Below are positions 8,653 through 17,674 of a stretch of DNA of 64,000 nt, one piece after another. The DNA is from Alicyclobacillus sp. ALC3. GTDB taxonomy: Bacteria; Bacillota; Bacilli; Alicyclobacillales; Alicyclobacillaceae. Location of the stretch: positions 4,030,001 through 4,094,000 of the forward strand of contig NZ_CP066784.1 of the NCBI RefSeq assembly GCF_028751195.1, written 5' to 3'. Both the position numbers and the translations under genes were made by a program. The notes under the pieces were generated by a model that had not been told where the DNA came from, ran no database searches, and saw only the letters and a program-made list of their open reading frames with translations. Position 1 is the stretch's first letter. Every line of letters begins with the position of its first letter.

Positions 8653-8681
8653 TTGACAAACGGACTTTGCTCTCGTACAAT
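8653..8681 (+). promoter_or_regulatory. Consensus SigA promoter of the alaS T-box transcript
   Basis: TTGACA (8653-8658), 17 bases and TACAAT (8676-8681). The -35 box lies in the centre of a 21-base palindrome with 9-base arms AGTCCGTTT and AAACGGACT (8646-8666). The palindrome could be the terminator of the upstream permease gene or an operator. Confidence 0.75.
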
Positions 8682-8700
8682 GGCGGCACTTATAGAGTAT

Positions 8701-8959
8701 TGCGATGAGGGAAATAAGTAGGCGCACGCTCATCCGCGCAGAGAGGGCCTCACGAGCTGAAAGAGGTTCCGGAACGCGTCCGCTGAAGCCAGTCCTGAGT
8801 GCGCTGAACAGCGACGGGAGCGCCCGTTATCGCGCATCATGAGTGACAGTGCGGAGATGCCCCGTTGTGGGTGGCGCGCTGTAATCAGGGTGGTACCGCG
8901 AGTGTGCATCGTCCTCTCGTCCCTGGCCGGGATGAGGGGACGTTTCTGCGTTTTTGCAC
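8701..8959 (+). promoter_or_regulatory. T-box riboswitch, alanine specifier
   Basis: This is a tRNA-sensing leader of alaS. The 14-base T-box AGGGTGGTACCGCG is at 8887-8900. Stem I features are recognisable: the purine-rich AAATAAGTAG near 8710, the GCAGAGAG element near 8738, and a specifier-loop context TGAA-GCC-A-GTCCTGAG in which GCC (8788-8790) is an alanine codon followed by the usual purine. An intrinsic terminator follows. By the known mechanism, uncharged tRNA-Ala pairs with the specifier and the T-box bulge, forms the antiterminator and turns alaS on. Confidence 0.92.
8911..8955 (+). terminator. T-box regulatory terminator before alaS
   Basis: A 13-base-pair stem, GTCCTCTCGTCCC (8911-8923) with GGGATGAGGGGAC (8929-8941), closes a five-base loop. 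It is followed by GTTTCTGCGTTTTT. It competes with the antiterminator that includes the T-box. Confidence 0.85.
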
Positions 8960-9017
8960 CGTAGCGTGACACGGCGCGCTTTGTGTCAGGGGAACTTGAT
9001 TGAGAGGAGAATTTGTT

Positions 9018-11684
9018 GTGAAGAGCCTATCTGGACAAGAGATTCGAAGAATGTACAAGCAGTTTTTCGCGGACCGAGGGCACCTGGTGTTTCCGAGTGC
9101 AAGTCTGGTGCCGCACAACGACCCGTCGCTGCTCTGGATCAACGCTGGGATGGCTCCGCTTAAACCGTATTTCGACGGTCGGGAGGTCCCGGAGCGGCCT
9201 CGCATTGTCAGTTCGCAAAAGTGCATTCGCACCAACGACATAGAGAACGTCGGCCACACGGCCAGACACCAGACGTTTTTCGAGATGCTCGGAAACTTCT
9301 CGTTTGGCGACTACTTCAAGGCGGAAGTCATCCCGTGGGCGTGGGAGTTTTTGACGCACGACCTCGAGCTTGATTCAGAACGCCTCTCGGCAACGGTGCA
9401 CTACACAGATGACGAGGCCTGGCACATTTGGCACGACGTTGTCGGAGTGCCAGAAGACCGCATTGTCCGCGGCGACGAAGATAACTTTTGGGACATCGGT
9501 GAAGGGCCGTGCGGGCCTTGTTCCGAGATCTTCTACGACCGTGGGGCGGAGTTTGGGTGCGGCACAGAAGACTGCAAGCCTGGATGCGACTGCGACCGGT
9601 TTCTCGAGGTCTGGAACCTCGTGTTCACCCAGTACAACCACGAAAAAGACGGGTCGCGCACGGAACTGCCAAAGAAGAACATTGACACGGGTATGGGGCT
9701 TGAACGGGTGGCATCGATTCTTCAGGATGTCCCGAACAATTTTGAGACGGATTTGTTCCGGCCGATGATCGACCACACAGCACAAATTGCGCACCGGCCG
9801 TACGGGGGTGACGCAAGCGCTGATGTTCACTTCAAAATCATTGCGGACCACATCCGCACCGTGGCGTTTGCTATCGGCGACGGTGTGTTGCCGAGTAACG
9901 AAGGACGCGGCTACATCATTCGCCGCCTCTTGCGTCGAGCCATTCGCAGCGGTCGCAAACTCGGCATTGAGCGCCCGTTTTTGAACGAATTGGCGACAAC
10001 AGTCGCTGACGTCATGGGCGCGGACTACCCGGAGGTGCGTGAGAAACTGGACTTTATCCGTCGCGTGGTGCGCACCGAGGAGGAGCGGTTCCATGAGACT
10101 TTGGCAGAAGGCGAGGCTCTCCTCGGAGCGGCACTCGACGCTGTGCTCGCCAGTGGCGGCAGCCTGCTGTCCGGGGCGGACGCGTTCAAACTCTACGACA
10201 CGTTTGGCTTTCCAATCGACCTGACCGAAGAAATCGCTGCGGAGCGTGGCGTCGCCATAGATCGCGAGGCCTTTGCGAATGAACTTGAAGCGCAGCGCAC
10301 AAGAGCGCGCAGCGCACGTCACGTCGCGGAGGGAATGAACGTGTCGCGCGGACAGCTCGAATCCTTTACGGACGCAAGCAGGTTTGTTGGCTATGACACA
10401 CTGCGCACCGAGAGCCGCATCCTCGCGCTGTTTCGCGACGGTGAACAGGTAGCTCAGTTGAATGCCGGAGAGAGCGGACAGGCCATTCTGGATGTGACGC
10501 CGTTTTACGCTGAGAGCGGTGGACAGGTGGGGGACAGCGGGCAACTGACCGAACCAAGTACCACTGTCGAGGTGACTGACGTGAAGAAGGCGCCTCATGG
10601 TCAAAACTCGCATCACGTCACAGTGACGGAAGGTACGCTCGTTCAGGGCGACACCGTGATGGCAGCTGTGAACGAGTCTGCTCGCCGGGACACCATTAAA
10701 AACCACACGGCGACGCACTTGTTGCACAAAGCACTGCGCGAAGTGCTTGGAACGCACGTGGCGCAAGCAGGGTCGTTGGTTGAGCCGGAGCGGCTGCGCT
10801 TTGACTTCTCACACTTTGGTCCGCTCTCGGAGGTCGAGTTGCGTGAAGTGGAGAGACGCGTCAACGACGCGGTTTGGAGAGACTACCCGGTGGTCACTGA
10901 GGAAATGGATATAGATGACGCCAAGGCCAAAGGCGCCATGGCACTGTTTGGTGAAAAGTACGGTCAAACTGTACGCGTCGTTCAGGCGGGAGACTACAGT
11001 GTCGAGCTGTGCGGCGGCTGTCACGTCCCGAGAACCGGTGTAATCGGCTTGTTCCAAATTGTCTCGGAGACCGGAATTGGGTCCGGTGTGCGACGCATCG
11101 AGGCCGTCACGGGCCGATTTGCGTACGAGCACGTGCTAGAGCGAGAGAACATGATGAAGTCCGCTGCCAGTCTGCTGAAAACTGCTTCTGCCGAAGAACT
11201 GGTCGGTCGAATTGAACGTCTGTTAGACGACATGCGGCAACTCGAACGCGACCTGGAATCTGCCCGTGGCCGCCTGCTGCACGCAAAAGCGGTAGAACTA
11301 CTGGAGCAAGTGGAGACAACCGTCGGGATTCCTATGCTTGCCGCGATTATAGAAGATGCCGACGCTGATGCCCTGCGCCAGTTGACTGACGAGCTGCGTG
11401 TAAAACTCCAGTCCTACGTGTTGGTTCTCGGCAGTGCGACGAACGACAAGGTGACACTCGTTGCAGCGGTGTCAAGCGACCTCCAGAAGCAGGGGCTACA
11501 CGCAGGGCAGTTGGTTAAGGAAGTTGCTGCAGTCACTGGCGGAGGTGGCGGTGGGCGTCCAGATTTGGCTCAGGCCGGTGGTCGAGACGCGGCGAAGCTG
11601 CCGGAGGCCATTGCGAAGGTGGCCGACATTGTAGTAGGCAAGTGGTTGCGTCCGCAGGAAAGCAGCAGTGGCGCAGAGAAGTAA
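9018..11684 (+). CDS. alaS: Alanyl-tRNA synthetase
   Basis: An 888-residue class II synthetase that charges tRNA-Ala. The catalytic domain occupies the first 240 or so residues, and the tRNA-recognition helices follow. The editing domain carries the zinc/catalytic HxxxH at about 563-567 (HTATH) and CGGCH near residue 668, which removes Ser and Gly from tRNA-Ala. The C-terminal C-Ala domain has the glycine-rich GGGGGGRPD. The GTG start at 9018 is chosen over the in-frame TTG at 9000, because AGAGGAGA at 9003-9010 gives ideal spacing. It is controlled by the T-box leader upstream. Confidence 0.97.
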   Translation: MKSLSGQEIRRMYKQFFADRGHLVFPSASLVPHNDPSLLWINAGMAPLKPYFDGREVPERPRIVSSQKCIRTNDIENVGHTARHQTFFEMLGNFSFGDYFKAEVIPWAWEFLTHDLELDSERLSATVHYTDDEAWHIWHDVVGVPEDRIVRGDEDNFWDIGEGPCGPCSEIFYDRGAEFGCGTEDCKPGCDCDRFLEVWNLVFTQYNHEKDGSRTELPKKNIDTGMGLERVASILQDVPNNFETDLFRPMIDHTAQIAHRPYGGDASADVHFKIIADHIRTVAFAIGDGVLPSNEGRGYIIRRLLRRAIRSGRKLGIERPFLNELATTVADVMGADYPEVREKLDFIRRVVRTEEERFHETLAEGEALLGAALDAVLASGGSLLSGADAFKLYDTFGFPIDLTEEIAAERGVAIDREAFANELEAQRTRARSARHVAEGMNVSRGQLESFTDASRFVGYDTLRTESRILALFRDGEQVAQLNAGESGQAILDVTPFYAESGGQVGDSGQLTEPSTTVEVTDVKKAPHGQNSHHVTVTEGTLVQGDTVMAAVNESARRDTIKNHTATHLLHKALREVLGTHVAQAGSLVEPERLRFDFSHFGPLSEVELREVERRVNDAVWRDYPVVTEEMDIDDAKAKGAMALFGEKYGQTVRVVQAGDYSVELCGGCHVPRTGVIGLFQIVSETGIGSGVRRIEAVTGRFAYEHVLERENMMKSAASLLKTASAEELVGRIERLLDDMRQLERDLESARGRLLHAKAVELLEQVETTVGIPMLAAIIEDADADALRQLTDELRVKLQSYVLVLGSATNDKVTLVAAVSSDLQKQGLHAGQLVKEVAAVTGGGGGGRPDLAQAGGRDAAKLPEAIAKVADIVVGKWLRPQESSSGAEK

Positions 11685-11803
11685 GTTAAAGATTTGGGGT
11701 TTGGGCGTACGCCAAAATGGGCGCATGCCCAGTGGGCGGGGTGAGAGACGACACCAGGGTAGTCAGAGCGTCACACCCGCAGCTTTGGAATGAGGTGGCA
11801 ATG

Positions 11804-12079
11804 ATGGGGGAAGGGTTCGACAAGACGATGCGCTTCGAGTCGAAATCAGAGAACACGGACGCCCGACAGGCCTTTCAAGTGGCTTATCGGGCACTGGTGG
11901 AGAAAGGGTATAACCCAATTTATCAGATCGCGGGGTATTTGATTTCGGGTGACCCGGCATACATCACGAGTCATTTAGATGCGCGCAACACGATTCGGCG
12001 CATCGAGCGTGACGATCTCATTGAGGAGTTGGTCCGCGCTTACGCGGAGTACACCAAAGATGCGGATTCTCGCCGTTGA
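11804..12079 (+). CDS. ireB: IreB-family regulatory protein (YrzL)
   Basis: A 91-residue small soluble protein of the UPF0297/IreB family. Typical blocks are FDKTMRF at the N terminus, [22 protein letters not shown] in two short runs, and [14 protein letters not shown] near the C terminus. In Enterococcus, IreB is phosphorylated on N-terminal threonines by the PASTA kinase IreK and affects cephalosporin tolerance. The threonine in KTM is kept here. ATG 11804 is favoured over ATG 11801 from the spacing to GAGGT at 11792-11796. Its end overlaps ruvX by 20 bases, the conserved alaS-ireB-ruvX order. Confidence 0.9.
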   Translation: MGEGFDKTMRFESKSENTDARQAFQVAYRALVEKGYNPIYQIAGYLISGDPAYITSHLDARNTIRRIERDDLIEELVRAYAEYTKDADSRR

Positions 12080-12500
12080 CTACGGCCTCGCGCGCATTGG
12101 ACTCGCACTTTCCGATGAGACAGAGTTTCTCGCGCAAGGGCTAACGGTGGTGAAACGAAGCTCCGACAAGCTGGCCTGTTCAGATGTAGCGCGCATTGCG
12201 CGTGAGCATGACGCGGGGCTCATCGTTGTCGGGCTGCCCAAACTGTTGAGCGGTGAGCTAGGTGAGCGTGCCAAACAGTGTCGGCGTTTTGCGCAACTTC
12301 TGGAGACGGAATCCAGACTGCCGGTTGAGTTGTTTGACGAGCGGTTGACGACGGTCCAGGCCGAGCGGATGTTGATTGGGGCGGACGTCAGCCGCAAAAA
12401 GCGCCGTCAAGTGGTTGATGCGGTGGCCGCCACGCTGCTTCTGCAAACCTATCTCGATGCGCGCCGGAATCGGAGACACACGGTGTTTCCAGAGGATTAG
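12060..12500 (+). CDS. ruvX: Holliday junction resolvase-like / pre-16S rRNA nuclease
   Basis: A 146-residue RNase H-fold protein of the YqgF/RuvX family. The start [14 protein letters not shown] puts the first catalytic Asp at residue 7. IVVGLPK and the DERLTT motif supply the other acidic residues. In E. coli YqgF matures the 5' end of 16S rRNA, and Holliday junction resolution has also been reported for relatives. The ATG at 12060 gives the family N terminus and lies inside the end of ireB. Longer in-frame extension upstream would only translate the ireB region out of frame. Confidence 0.93.
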   Translation: MRILAVDYGLARIGLALSDETEFLAQGLTVVKRSSDKLACSDVARIAREHDAGLIVVGLPKLLSGELGERAKQCRRFAQLLETESRLPVELFDERLTTVQAERMLIGADVSRKKRRQVVDAVAATLLLQTYLDARRNRRHTVFPED

Positions 12501-12566
12501 GTCGCTGCGTCTGCTGTTCCCATTGTGGCATGTATAATGTTTTCGCGCGCCTGCCAGACTACGACT

Positions 12567-14081
12567 ATGCGCCGTCGACTATCGTGGTGTGTCACCGGAT
12601 TTTTCCTTTGCTTTGCCGTCCTCACCGGACGGCTCTTTGTATTGTCGGCCTACCCAGAGTTCATTCATCGCCCTACAGACGCCCGTTGGCAGTCAAAACC
12701 TCAGGTGGCGGCGGAACTCGAACACTTGCAACTTGTCCAAACCGAAGATGCGCGCGGGCGCATTCTCTACGCGAGCGGTGAGCCGTGGACAGGCTCTTGG
12801 CAGTCTAAACGGCTCACAGGTGACAACATGCACTCTGTTCGAGTTGCACTGCACGACGAACGGCGAGCCACTACAAAGTTGCAGAGCACAGTGGTCGGCA
12901 CTGTTGGTTTGCCAGACCGCTGGCCCGGGCCGAAGTCCGTGCAAGAACAAGGGCGGTCTGGCTTGGAAGCCACGTTCGACGATGCCTTGAGTGGTGCTCG
13001 GCCTGGCTATGCAGGGTGGTTTGAAAACGCAGGTGGGGCGGTGACGGGTCAGGTTCGACTGATCCAGGCGAAGCGCGGCGCTGACGCGCGTACAACGATC
13101 GATCACGCCTGGCAGCGCGCTGCCGACACTGCACTTGCGGCATCCGGTGTGCACGAAGGGGCCGTTGTTGTGCTCGATGTCCGGTCAAACCGTATCCTCG
13201 CCCTCGCGAGCAGGGGGAGAAAACCGACGACAAACGTAGCCCTCAAAGCGCAGACACCAGGATCGGTGTTCAAAATTGTGACGTTGTCTGCAGCGCTGGA
13301 ATCGTATCGGTTTCACTTGCAGTCGGCTTTCACCTGCGTTGGTCACGTCGTTCATCCGGGCGTGAGGATGCAGTGCTGGACCGTCCACGGTCGGGAAACG
13401 TTGGTACAGGCGTTTGCGCAGTCTTGTGACGCAGCGTTCGCAGAGGTCGGCATTGCTGTTGGTCGGCACGCTCTGCAACGGATGGCGGAGCGCTACGGCT
13501 TGACACAATACGGTCTACAGACAAAGAGCGGCGCGCCAGTTATAGCTCAGACGGAACCAGGCGTGGTGTTTCGACGTGTTGGAACTGACGCGGGACTGTT
13601 GGCCAATACCGCAATCGGGCAAGAGGATGTGCGCATCTCGCCACTCGCTGGCGCGAACCTCGCGGCTACCTTAGGACGCGGCGGCATCGCCGGCCCGGCA
13701 CAACTCGTCGCAGACCTGGAGCGCGGCGGCGAAGTGGTCCGCGTTTACGACAGCGGTCGGCGTTGGCGTGCCGTCAGTGCTGCGACTGCCGCACAGGTGC
13801 GCTATGCGATGCGACTCGCCGTGACGTTGCCGACTGGCACTGCGCACTGGCTGGCGTCTTCGCTAGCTCACCCGGCGGTCAAAACCGGTACTGCGGAACT
13901 GCCGGACGGTCGTGTCAACGCGTGGATTGTGGGACTGGCTCCGGCTGAGTCTCCACAAATTGCGTTTTGTGTCTATATCGGAGATACGTCATCGGGTCGT
14001 GGACATCGTGCGGCAAAGCAAATCACGCAGGCTGTCCTCACCTCGTACACGCAGTTTTCAGCTCGCTCCGTCATAGGGTAA
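12567..14081 (+). CDS. Class B penicillin-binding protein (transpeptidase)
   Basis: A 504-residue membrane-anchored D,D-transpeptidase. One hydrophobic anchor (about residues 7-27: [14 protein letters not shown]) is followed by an extracytoplasmic dimerisation region and the acyl-serine domain. Active-site motifs are SVFK (Ser233-Lys236), SCD (Ser286) and KTG (439-441). The second motif has Asp where SxN is usual. The position after ruvX suggests a relative of B. subtilis PbpI (YrrR), but the similarity is general. The start is uncertain. GTG 12525 is in frame, but the strong -10 box TATAAT (12533-12538) would place the transcript start between it and ATG 12567. Neither start has a good ribosome binding site. 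Confidence 0.85.
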   Translation: MRRRLSWCVTGFFLCFAVLTGRLFVLSAYPEFIHRPTDARWQSKPQVAAELEHLQLVQTEDARGRILYASGEPWTGSWQSKRLTGDNMHSVRVALHDERRATTKLQSTVVGTVGLPDRWPGPKSVQEQGRSGLEATFDDALSGARPGYAGWFENAGGAVTGQVRLIQAKRGADARTTIDHAWQRAADTALAASGVHEGAVVVLDVRSNRILALASRGRKPTTNVALKAQTPGSVFKIVTLSAALESYRFHLQSAFTCVGHVVHPGVRMQCWTVHGRETLVQAFAQSCDAAFAEVGIAVGRHALQRMAERYGLTQYGLQTKSGAPVIAQTEPGVVFRRVGTDAGLLANTAIGQEDVRISPLAGANLAATLGRGGIAGPAQLVADLERGGEVVRVYDSGRRWRAVSAATAAQVRYAMRLAVTLPTGTAHWLASSLAHPAVKTGTAELPDGRVNAWIVGLAPAESPQIAFCVYIGDTSSGRGHRAAKQITQAVLTSYTQFSARSVIG

Positions 14082-14109
14082 CAACAGCGACCTTGACGGA
14101 GGTGACCAG

Positions 14110-14817
14110 ATGCCAGGACTGTTGACTTTTCTCGCACTTGCACTGAAGGACGTCTCGGTCTTCGTCTCCTACGTCAAAAGTAGTGCCTTTCCACAGCCGT
14201 TGAGCGCAGAGGAGGAGGCGAATTGTATCGAGCGGATGCGCTCGGGCGACACAAAGGCGCGCAATCGGCTTGTCGAACACAACTTGCGGCTGGTGGCTCA
14301 CTTGGTCAAGAAATTTGAGGGGTCTGGTGAAGACAGCGAAGACCTCATCTCGATTGGGACGATTGGGCTCATCAAGGCGGTCGAGAACTACCGCAGCAAC
14401 CGCAACACCAAGCTCGCGACGTTCGCTGCCCGCTGCATTGAAAACGAAATTTTAATGTACCTCCGGCGCACAAAGAAGCACCGTCGCGACACTTCGCTGC
14501 AGGACCCGATTGGCACAGACAAGGACGGGAACGAACTGACCTTGGTCGATTTGCTCGGGTCTGACCCGGACGACGTAATCGATCAGGTCGACCTGACGTG
14601 GGAAAAACAGAAGGTGTATCAAAGCCTCCCATACCTTGGTGAGCGCGAACGAGAGGTGATTTGCAAGCGCTTCGGACTGCCGGCGGGGGAAGAGATGACC
14701 CAACGAGAGATTGCGACCGAACTAGGGATCTCGCGGTCGTATGTGTCGAGAATTGAGCGCAAAGCGCTGAACAAGTTGTACGAACAAATGCGGTCGGGCG
14801 ACGCAGCCGGTGAATGA
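14110..14817 (+). CDS. sigK: Mother-cell sporulation sigma factor K precursor
   Basis: A 235-residue sigma-70 family protein. The hydrophobic N-terminal pro-sequence (about residues 1-20, [18 protein letters not shown]) is the segment removed by the SpoIVFB protease. Region 2 has [14 protein letters not shown] and [14 protein letters not shown]. Region 4 ends with [24 protein letters not shown]. The gene is continuous, so no excision of a skin-type element is needed to make it. GGAGGTGACC precedes the ATG. SigK drives late coat and mother-cell genes. Its place before yqeG matches the sigK/yqe region of Bacillus. Confidence 0.95.
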   Translation: MPGLLTFLALALKDVSVFVSYVKSSAFPQPLSAEEEANCIERMRSGDTKARNRLVEHNLRLVAHLVKKFEGSGEDSEDLISIGTIGLIKAVENYRSNRNTKLATFAARCIENEILMYLRRTKKHRRDTSLQDPIGTDKDGNELTLVDLLGSDPDDVIDQVDLTWEKQKVYQSLPYLGEREREVICKRFGLPAGEEMTQREIATELGISRSYVSRIERKALNKLYEQMRSGDAAGE

Positions 14818-14830
14818 GCACAACAACGAG

Positions 14831-14867
14831 CCCAGGGCGTATCATTTTCGGGACTAACGCCTTGGGA
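14831..14867 (+). terminator. Hairpin after sigK, possible terminator
   Basis: CCCAGGGCGT (14831-14840) pairs with ACGCCTTGGG (about 14858-14867), ten base pairs with one G-T and a TATCATTTTCGGGACTA-type loop. There is no downstream T run, so termination is only likely. The rest of the gap to yqeG (to 15059) holds no supported gene. A weak -10 box TATGAT is at about 15003. Confidence 0.4.
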
Positions 14868-15059
14868 GCGCGTTATGAGCCTGAAAACGGGCATCTTACC
14901 CGCGATGACGCCCCAGAACAGCGTTATCGCTGAGTCGAGGTGCCGAAAGCCGGGGCCGAACTCAACAGGCCAGCCCTTTGATTTTGCGAGCCTCGGCGCA
15001 GGTATGATAGAGTAAGTCGCACATGTACTATGCACGGATTCGTCAGTCTGGAGGAAGAC

Positions 15060-15599
15060 ATGGGAAACTGGATGCTCGAATTGACACCGAACGAGTACAT
15101 CGCCTCTGTCTACGACCTCGACTTGGACAGGCTGTGGCACAGCGGCAAACGCGCAATTCTCACTGACCTAGACAACACGCTTGTGCCATGGAATACCCCG
15201 CTGGTGCCAAACGCCCTCACGGACTTACTCGAGAAGGCCCGTGTACGCGGATTTCGCGTGTGCATCGTGTCCAACAACAAGGGTCAGCGGGTGATGGAAT
15301 TTGCCGACCGAGTTGGCGTACCTGCGCTCTCCGGTGCGAAAAAGCCGAAACCTGCCGCGTTTTCGCAGGCCATGGCACTGCTTGAGGTTGCGCCGAGCGA
15401 AACTGTGATGGTTGGCGATCAGCTGTTCACGGACGTGCGCGGTGGCAATCGCAGTGGACTTTACACTGTGCTAGTGTTGCCGCTTCACCCTCGCGAGTGG
15501 TGGGGTACACGGATTGTGCGACAGGTCGAACGGTTCGCCATGAAGCGCCTGCAGGCGCGCGGACTGCAGGTGCCAGAGCGTAGACGGGAAGGGCGGTAA
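15060..15599 (+). CDS. yqeG: YqeG-family HAD phosphatase
   Basis: A 179-residue HAD (subfamily IIIA) phosphatase. Motif I is TDLDNTL with Asp36 and Asp38. Motif II is IVSNN, the motif III lysine lies in GAKKPKPAAF, and motif IV is VGDQLFTDVRGG. Mitochondrial relatives (Gep4) dephosphorylate phosphatidylglycerophosphate, so a PGP phosphatase role is possible but unproven here. The ATG at 15060 is chosen because TGGAGGAAG sits five bases upstream. It starts the yqeG-yqeH-aroE-nadD-yqeK-rsfS cluster. Confidence 0.9.
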   Translation: MGNWMLELTPNEYIASVYDLDLDRLWHSGKRAILTDLDNTLVPWNTPLVPNALTDLLEKARVRGFRVCIVSNNKGQRVMEFADRVGVPALSGAKKPKPAAFSQAMALLEVAPSETVMVGDQLFTDVRGGNRSGLYTVLVLPLHPREWWGTRIVRQVERFAMKRLQARGLQVPERRREGR

Positions 15600-15605
15600 A
15601 TCAAT

Positions 15606-16763
15606 ATGGACACTGTTTGTCAAGGATGCGGGGCACCGCTTCAGAGTTCTGCGCCGGATGCTCCCGGGTATGTCCCTGAGAGCGCGCGCACACGTGAACA
15701 CCCGGTGTGCCGGCGCTGTTACCGGATTGCCCATTACGGAGACTTTACTCCGGTGAGCTTGACGCCGGAAGATTACGAGCGAGTGGTTCGAAACGTCTTG
15801 TTTGACTCGGACACGGTGTTGTACGTACTCGACGTATTTGATCTCGAAGGGTCACTCGTACCGATTCTTCCAGAACTGATCGACGAGCAGCGCGTTGTTG
15901 TCGCGCTGAACAAAGTAGACGTATTGCCAGAAGACGTCAATCCCGCAGCTCTGGTACGCTGGGTTCGTCGCGCGGTAGAGGAGCGCGGCACGTCGGTTGC
16001 AGACATTGTACCGGTCAGTGGCGTCAGCGGGTGGGGCATCGAGCAATTGATGAAAACCCTGTTTGACAAGGGACCGGATGGGACCATCTGCGTTGTCGGA
16101 ATGGCCAACGTGGGGAAGTCGACGCTGTTGAACCAGTTGACGAAAGCTGCTCGTGTCCAGCCTGTATTCACTACCTCGCGCATGCCGGGGACTACCCTCG
16201 GTGTTGCAGCGGTCGTGCTAGATAGCGACGGTGGGCGTTCGCATGTGCTGATTGATACGCCAGGTTTGATCAACGGGACCAGGGCGACTGACCATCTCTG
16301 CAAAGACTGCCTAGAGCAGGCTGTACCTGCGCTGCGACTGCGGCCGCGAGTTTTTCAACTCGACAGCGAACAGACCCTGTTTCTCGGCGGTTTTGCCCGT
16401 CTCGATTTCAACTCCGGCCCACACCAGCCGCTGGTCTGCTATGTCAGCAATGACCTGGTGATACACCGAACCAAGTTGGTTCGAGCCGATAGCTTTTACC
16501 GCGATCACGCTGAGGACATCTTGGTGACGCCGTGTGCAACCTGCCGCCGCAAGTTGACCGGTTGGACGCAATACCGCATCACCACCCAGGCACCTCGTGA
16601 CAACAAGACACTACACGTGAGCGCGAATGGCAGCGACATCGTCCTCGCCGGTCTTGGCTGGGTCAGCTTGTTCGGTGGTCCGTTTGAAGGGGTGCTCCAT
16701 GCACCTGAAGGGCTGCAGGTGACTACGCGCCCTCGTTTAGTGGGCGAACTCAGCAGGCGTTGA
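15606..16763 (+). CDS. yqeH: Circularly permuted ribosome-assembly GTPase YqeH
   Basis: A 385-residue GTPase required for 30S subunit assembly in Bacillus. The N-terminal treble-clef zinc finger has Cys5-Cys8 and CRRC near residue 36. The G motifs appear in permuted order: G4 NKVDV (about residue 102) comes before G1 GMANVGKST (about 163) and G3 DTPGL. A C-terminal domain binds RNA or protein. It follows yqeG by six bases and precedes aroE, the conserved order. Confidence 0.95.
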   Translation: MDTVCQGCGAPLQSSAPDAPGYVPESARTREHPVCRRCYRIAHYGDFTPVSLTPEDYERVVRNVLFDSDTVLYVLDVFDLEGSLVPILPELIDEQRVVVALNKVDVLPEDVNPAALVRWVRRAVEERGTSVADIVPVSGVSGWGIEQLMKTLFDKGPDGTICVVGMANVGKSTLLNQLTKAARVQPVFTTSRMPGTTLGVAAVVLDSDGGRSHVLIDTPGLINGTRATDHLCKDCLEQAVPALRLRPRVFQLDSEQTLFLGGFARLDFNSGPHQPLVCYVSNDLVIHRTKLVRADSFYRDHAEDILVTPCATCRRKLTGWTQYRITTQAPRDNKTLHVSANGSDIVLAGLGWVSLFGGPFEGVLHAPEGLQVTTRPRLVGELSRR

Positions 16764-16775
16764 GGGAGGTGGGCC

Positions 16776-17633
16776 GTGATGGGCAAACGGTGGTTTGGTG
16801 TTATGGGTGACCCCGTCATGCACAGTGTATCCCCGGCTATGATGAATGCGGCGTTCACTGCGCAAAACTTGGATGCTGTCTACCTGGCCTTTCACGTACC
16901 AGCCGAATCCCTCACAGAGGCTGTGAACGGCTTGCGAGCGCTGGGTGCGGCCGGAGTAAACGTGACCATTCCACACAAGCAGGCTGTTTTAGAGGTAACC
17001 GACTCGACATCGAAAGAAGCGGAACTGGCGGGGGCAGCGAATACCTTGTGGTTTTTGGAAGACGGGTCTATCCACGCACATAACACGGACATCGAGGGCT
17101 GGTGGGGGAGTGTGTCGCCAGTTCTACCGATGCATTGGGAACGCGCTGCTGTACTCGGGGCCGGAGGCGCATCGCGCGCGGTGCTGACCGCCCTGTCGCT
17201 GTACAAGCCAGACTGCAAGGTGGACATCGTGGTGCGAGATGTGGGCAAAGCAGAAGCTATCGCACGTCAATTCGCTGACCGTCTGACAATTGACATTCAC
17301 GACTGGCAGGCGCGCGGTGAAGTGATTTCTGCGTGCGACCTCGCCGTGAACACGACATCTCTTGGCATGTGGCCGCATGAAGATGGTTCTCCGGTCCAAG
17401 ACGCCGATTGTTTCAAAACAGGTCAAGTGGTCCAGGACCTGGTCTACGCGCCGCTGGAAACGCACTTCCTGCGGTTGGCGCGTTCCGGCGGTGCAACGCC
17501 CGTTGACGGACTTGGCATGCTTGTGGGACAAGGAGCGGCTTCGTTTCGGCTGTGGACGGGACTGGCAGCACCGCAGGCCGTGATGCGTCAGGCGGCGGAA
17601 CAGGCGCTGGCACAGCGCAGGGCGAACGCCTAG
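16776..17633 (+). CDS. aroE: Shikimate dehydrogenase
   Basis: A 285-residue NADPH-dependent enzyme reducing 3-dehydroshikimate to shikimate in aromatic amino acid synthesis. The substrate site is seen as GDPVMHSVSP and NVTIPHK (catalytic Lys), and the nucleotide fold as GAGGASRAV. NTTSLGM and the C-terminal DGLGMLVGQGA are also family-typical. GGGAGGTGG serves GTG 16776 or ATG 16779. yqeI, an RNA-binding protein gene found between aroD and nadD in B. subtilis, is absent here. Confidence 0.95.
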   Translation: MMGKRWFGVMGDPVMHSVSPAMMNAAFTAQNLDAVYLAFHVPAESLTEAVNGLRALGAAGVNVTIPHKQAVLEVTDSTSKEAELAGAANTLWFLEDGSIHAHNTDIEGWWGSVSPVLPMHWERAAVLGAGGASRAVLTALSLYKPDCKVDIVVRDVGKAEAIARQFADRLTIDIHDWQARGEVISACDLAVNTTSLGMWPHEDGSPVQDADCFKTGQVVQDLVYAPLETHFLRLARSGGATPVDGLGMLVGQGAASFRLWTGLAAPQAVMRQAAEQALAQRRANA

Positions 17634-17674
17634 CTGTGGTATACTGGGGGCGATGAAATGGGGGATATTCGGTC

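Noticed and set aside
9375-10766. A 463-residue minus-strand open frame inside alaS
   Set aside because: It is fully antisense to the conserved alaS coding region, has odd composition (rich in His, Arg, Val) and no ribosome binding site. Long antisense frames are expected in GC-rich genes.
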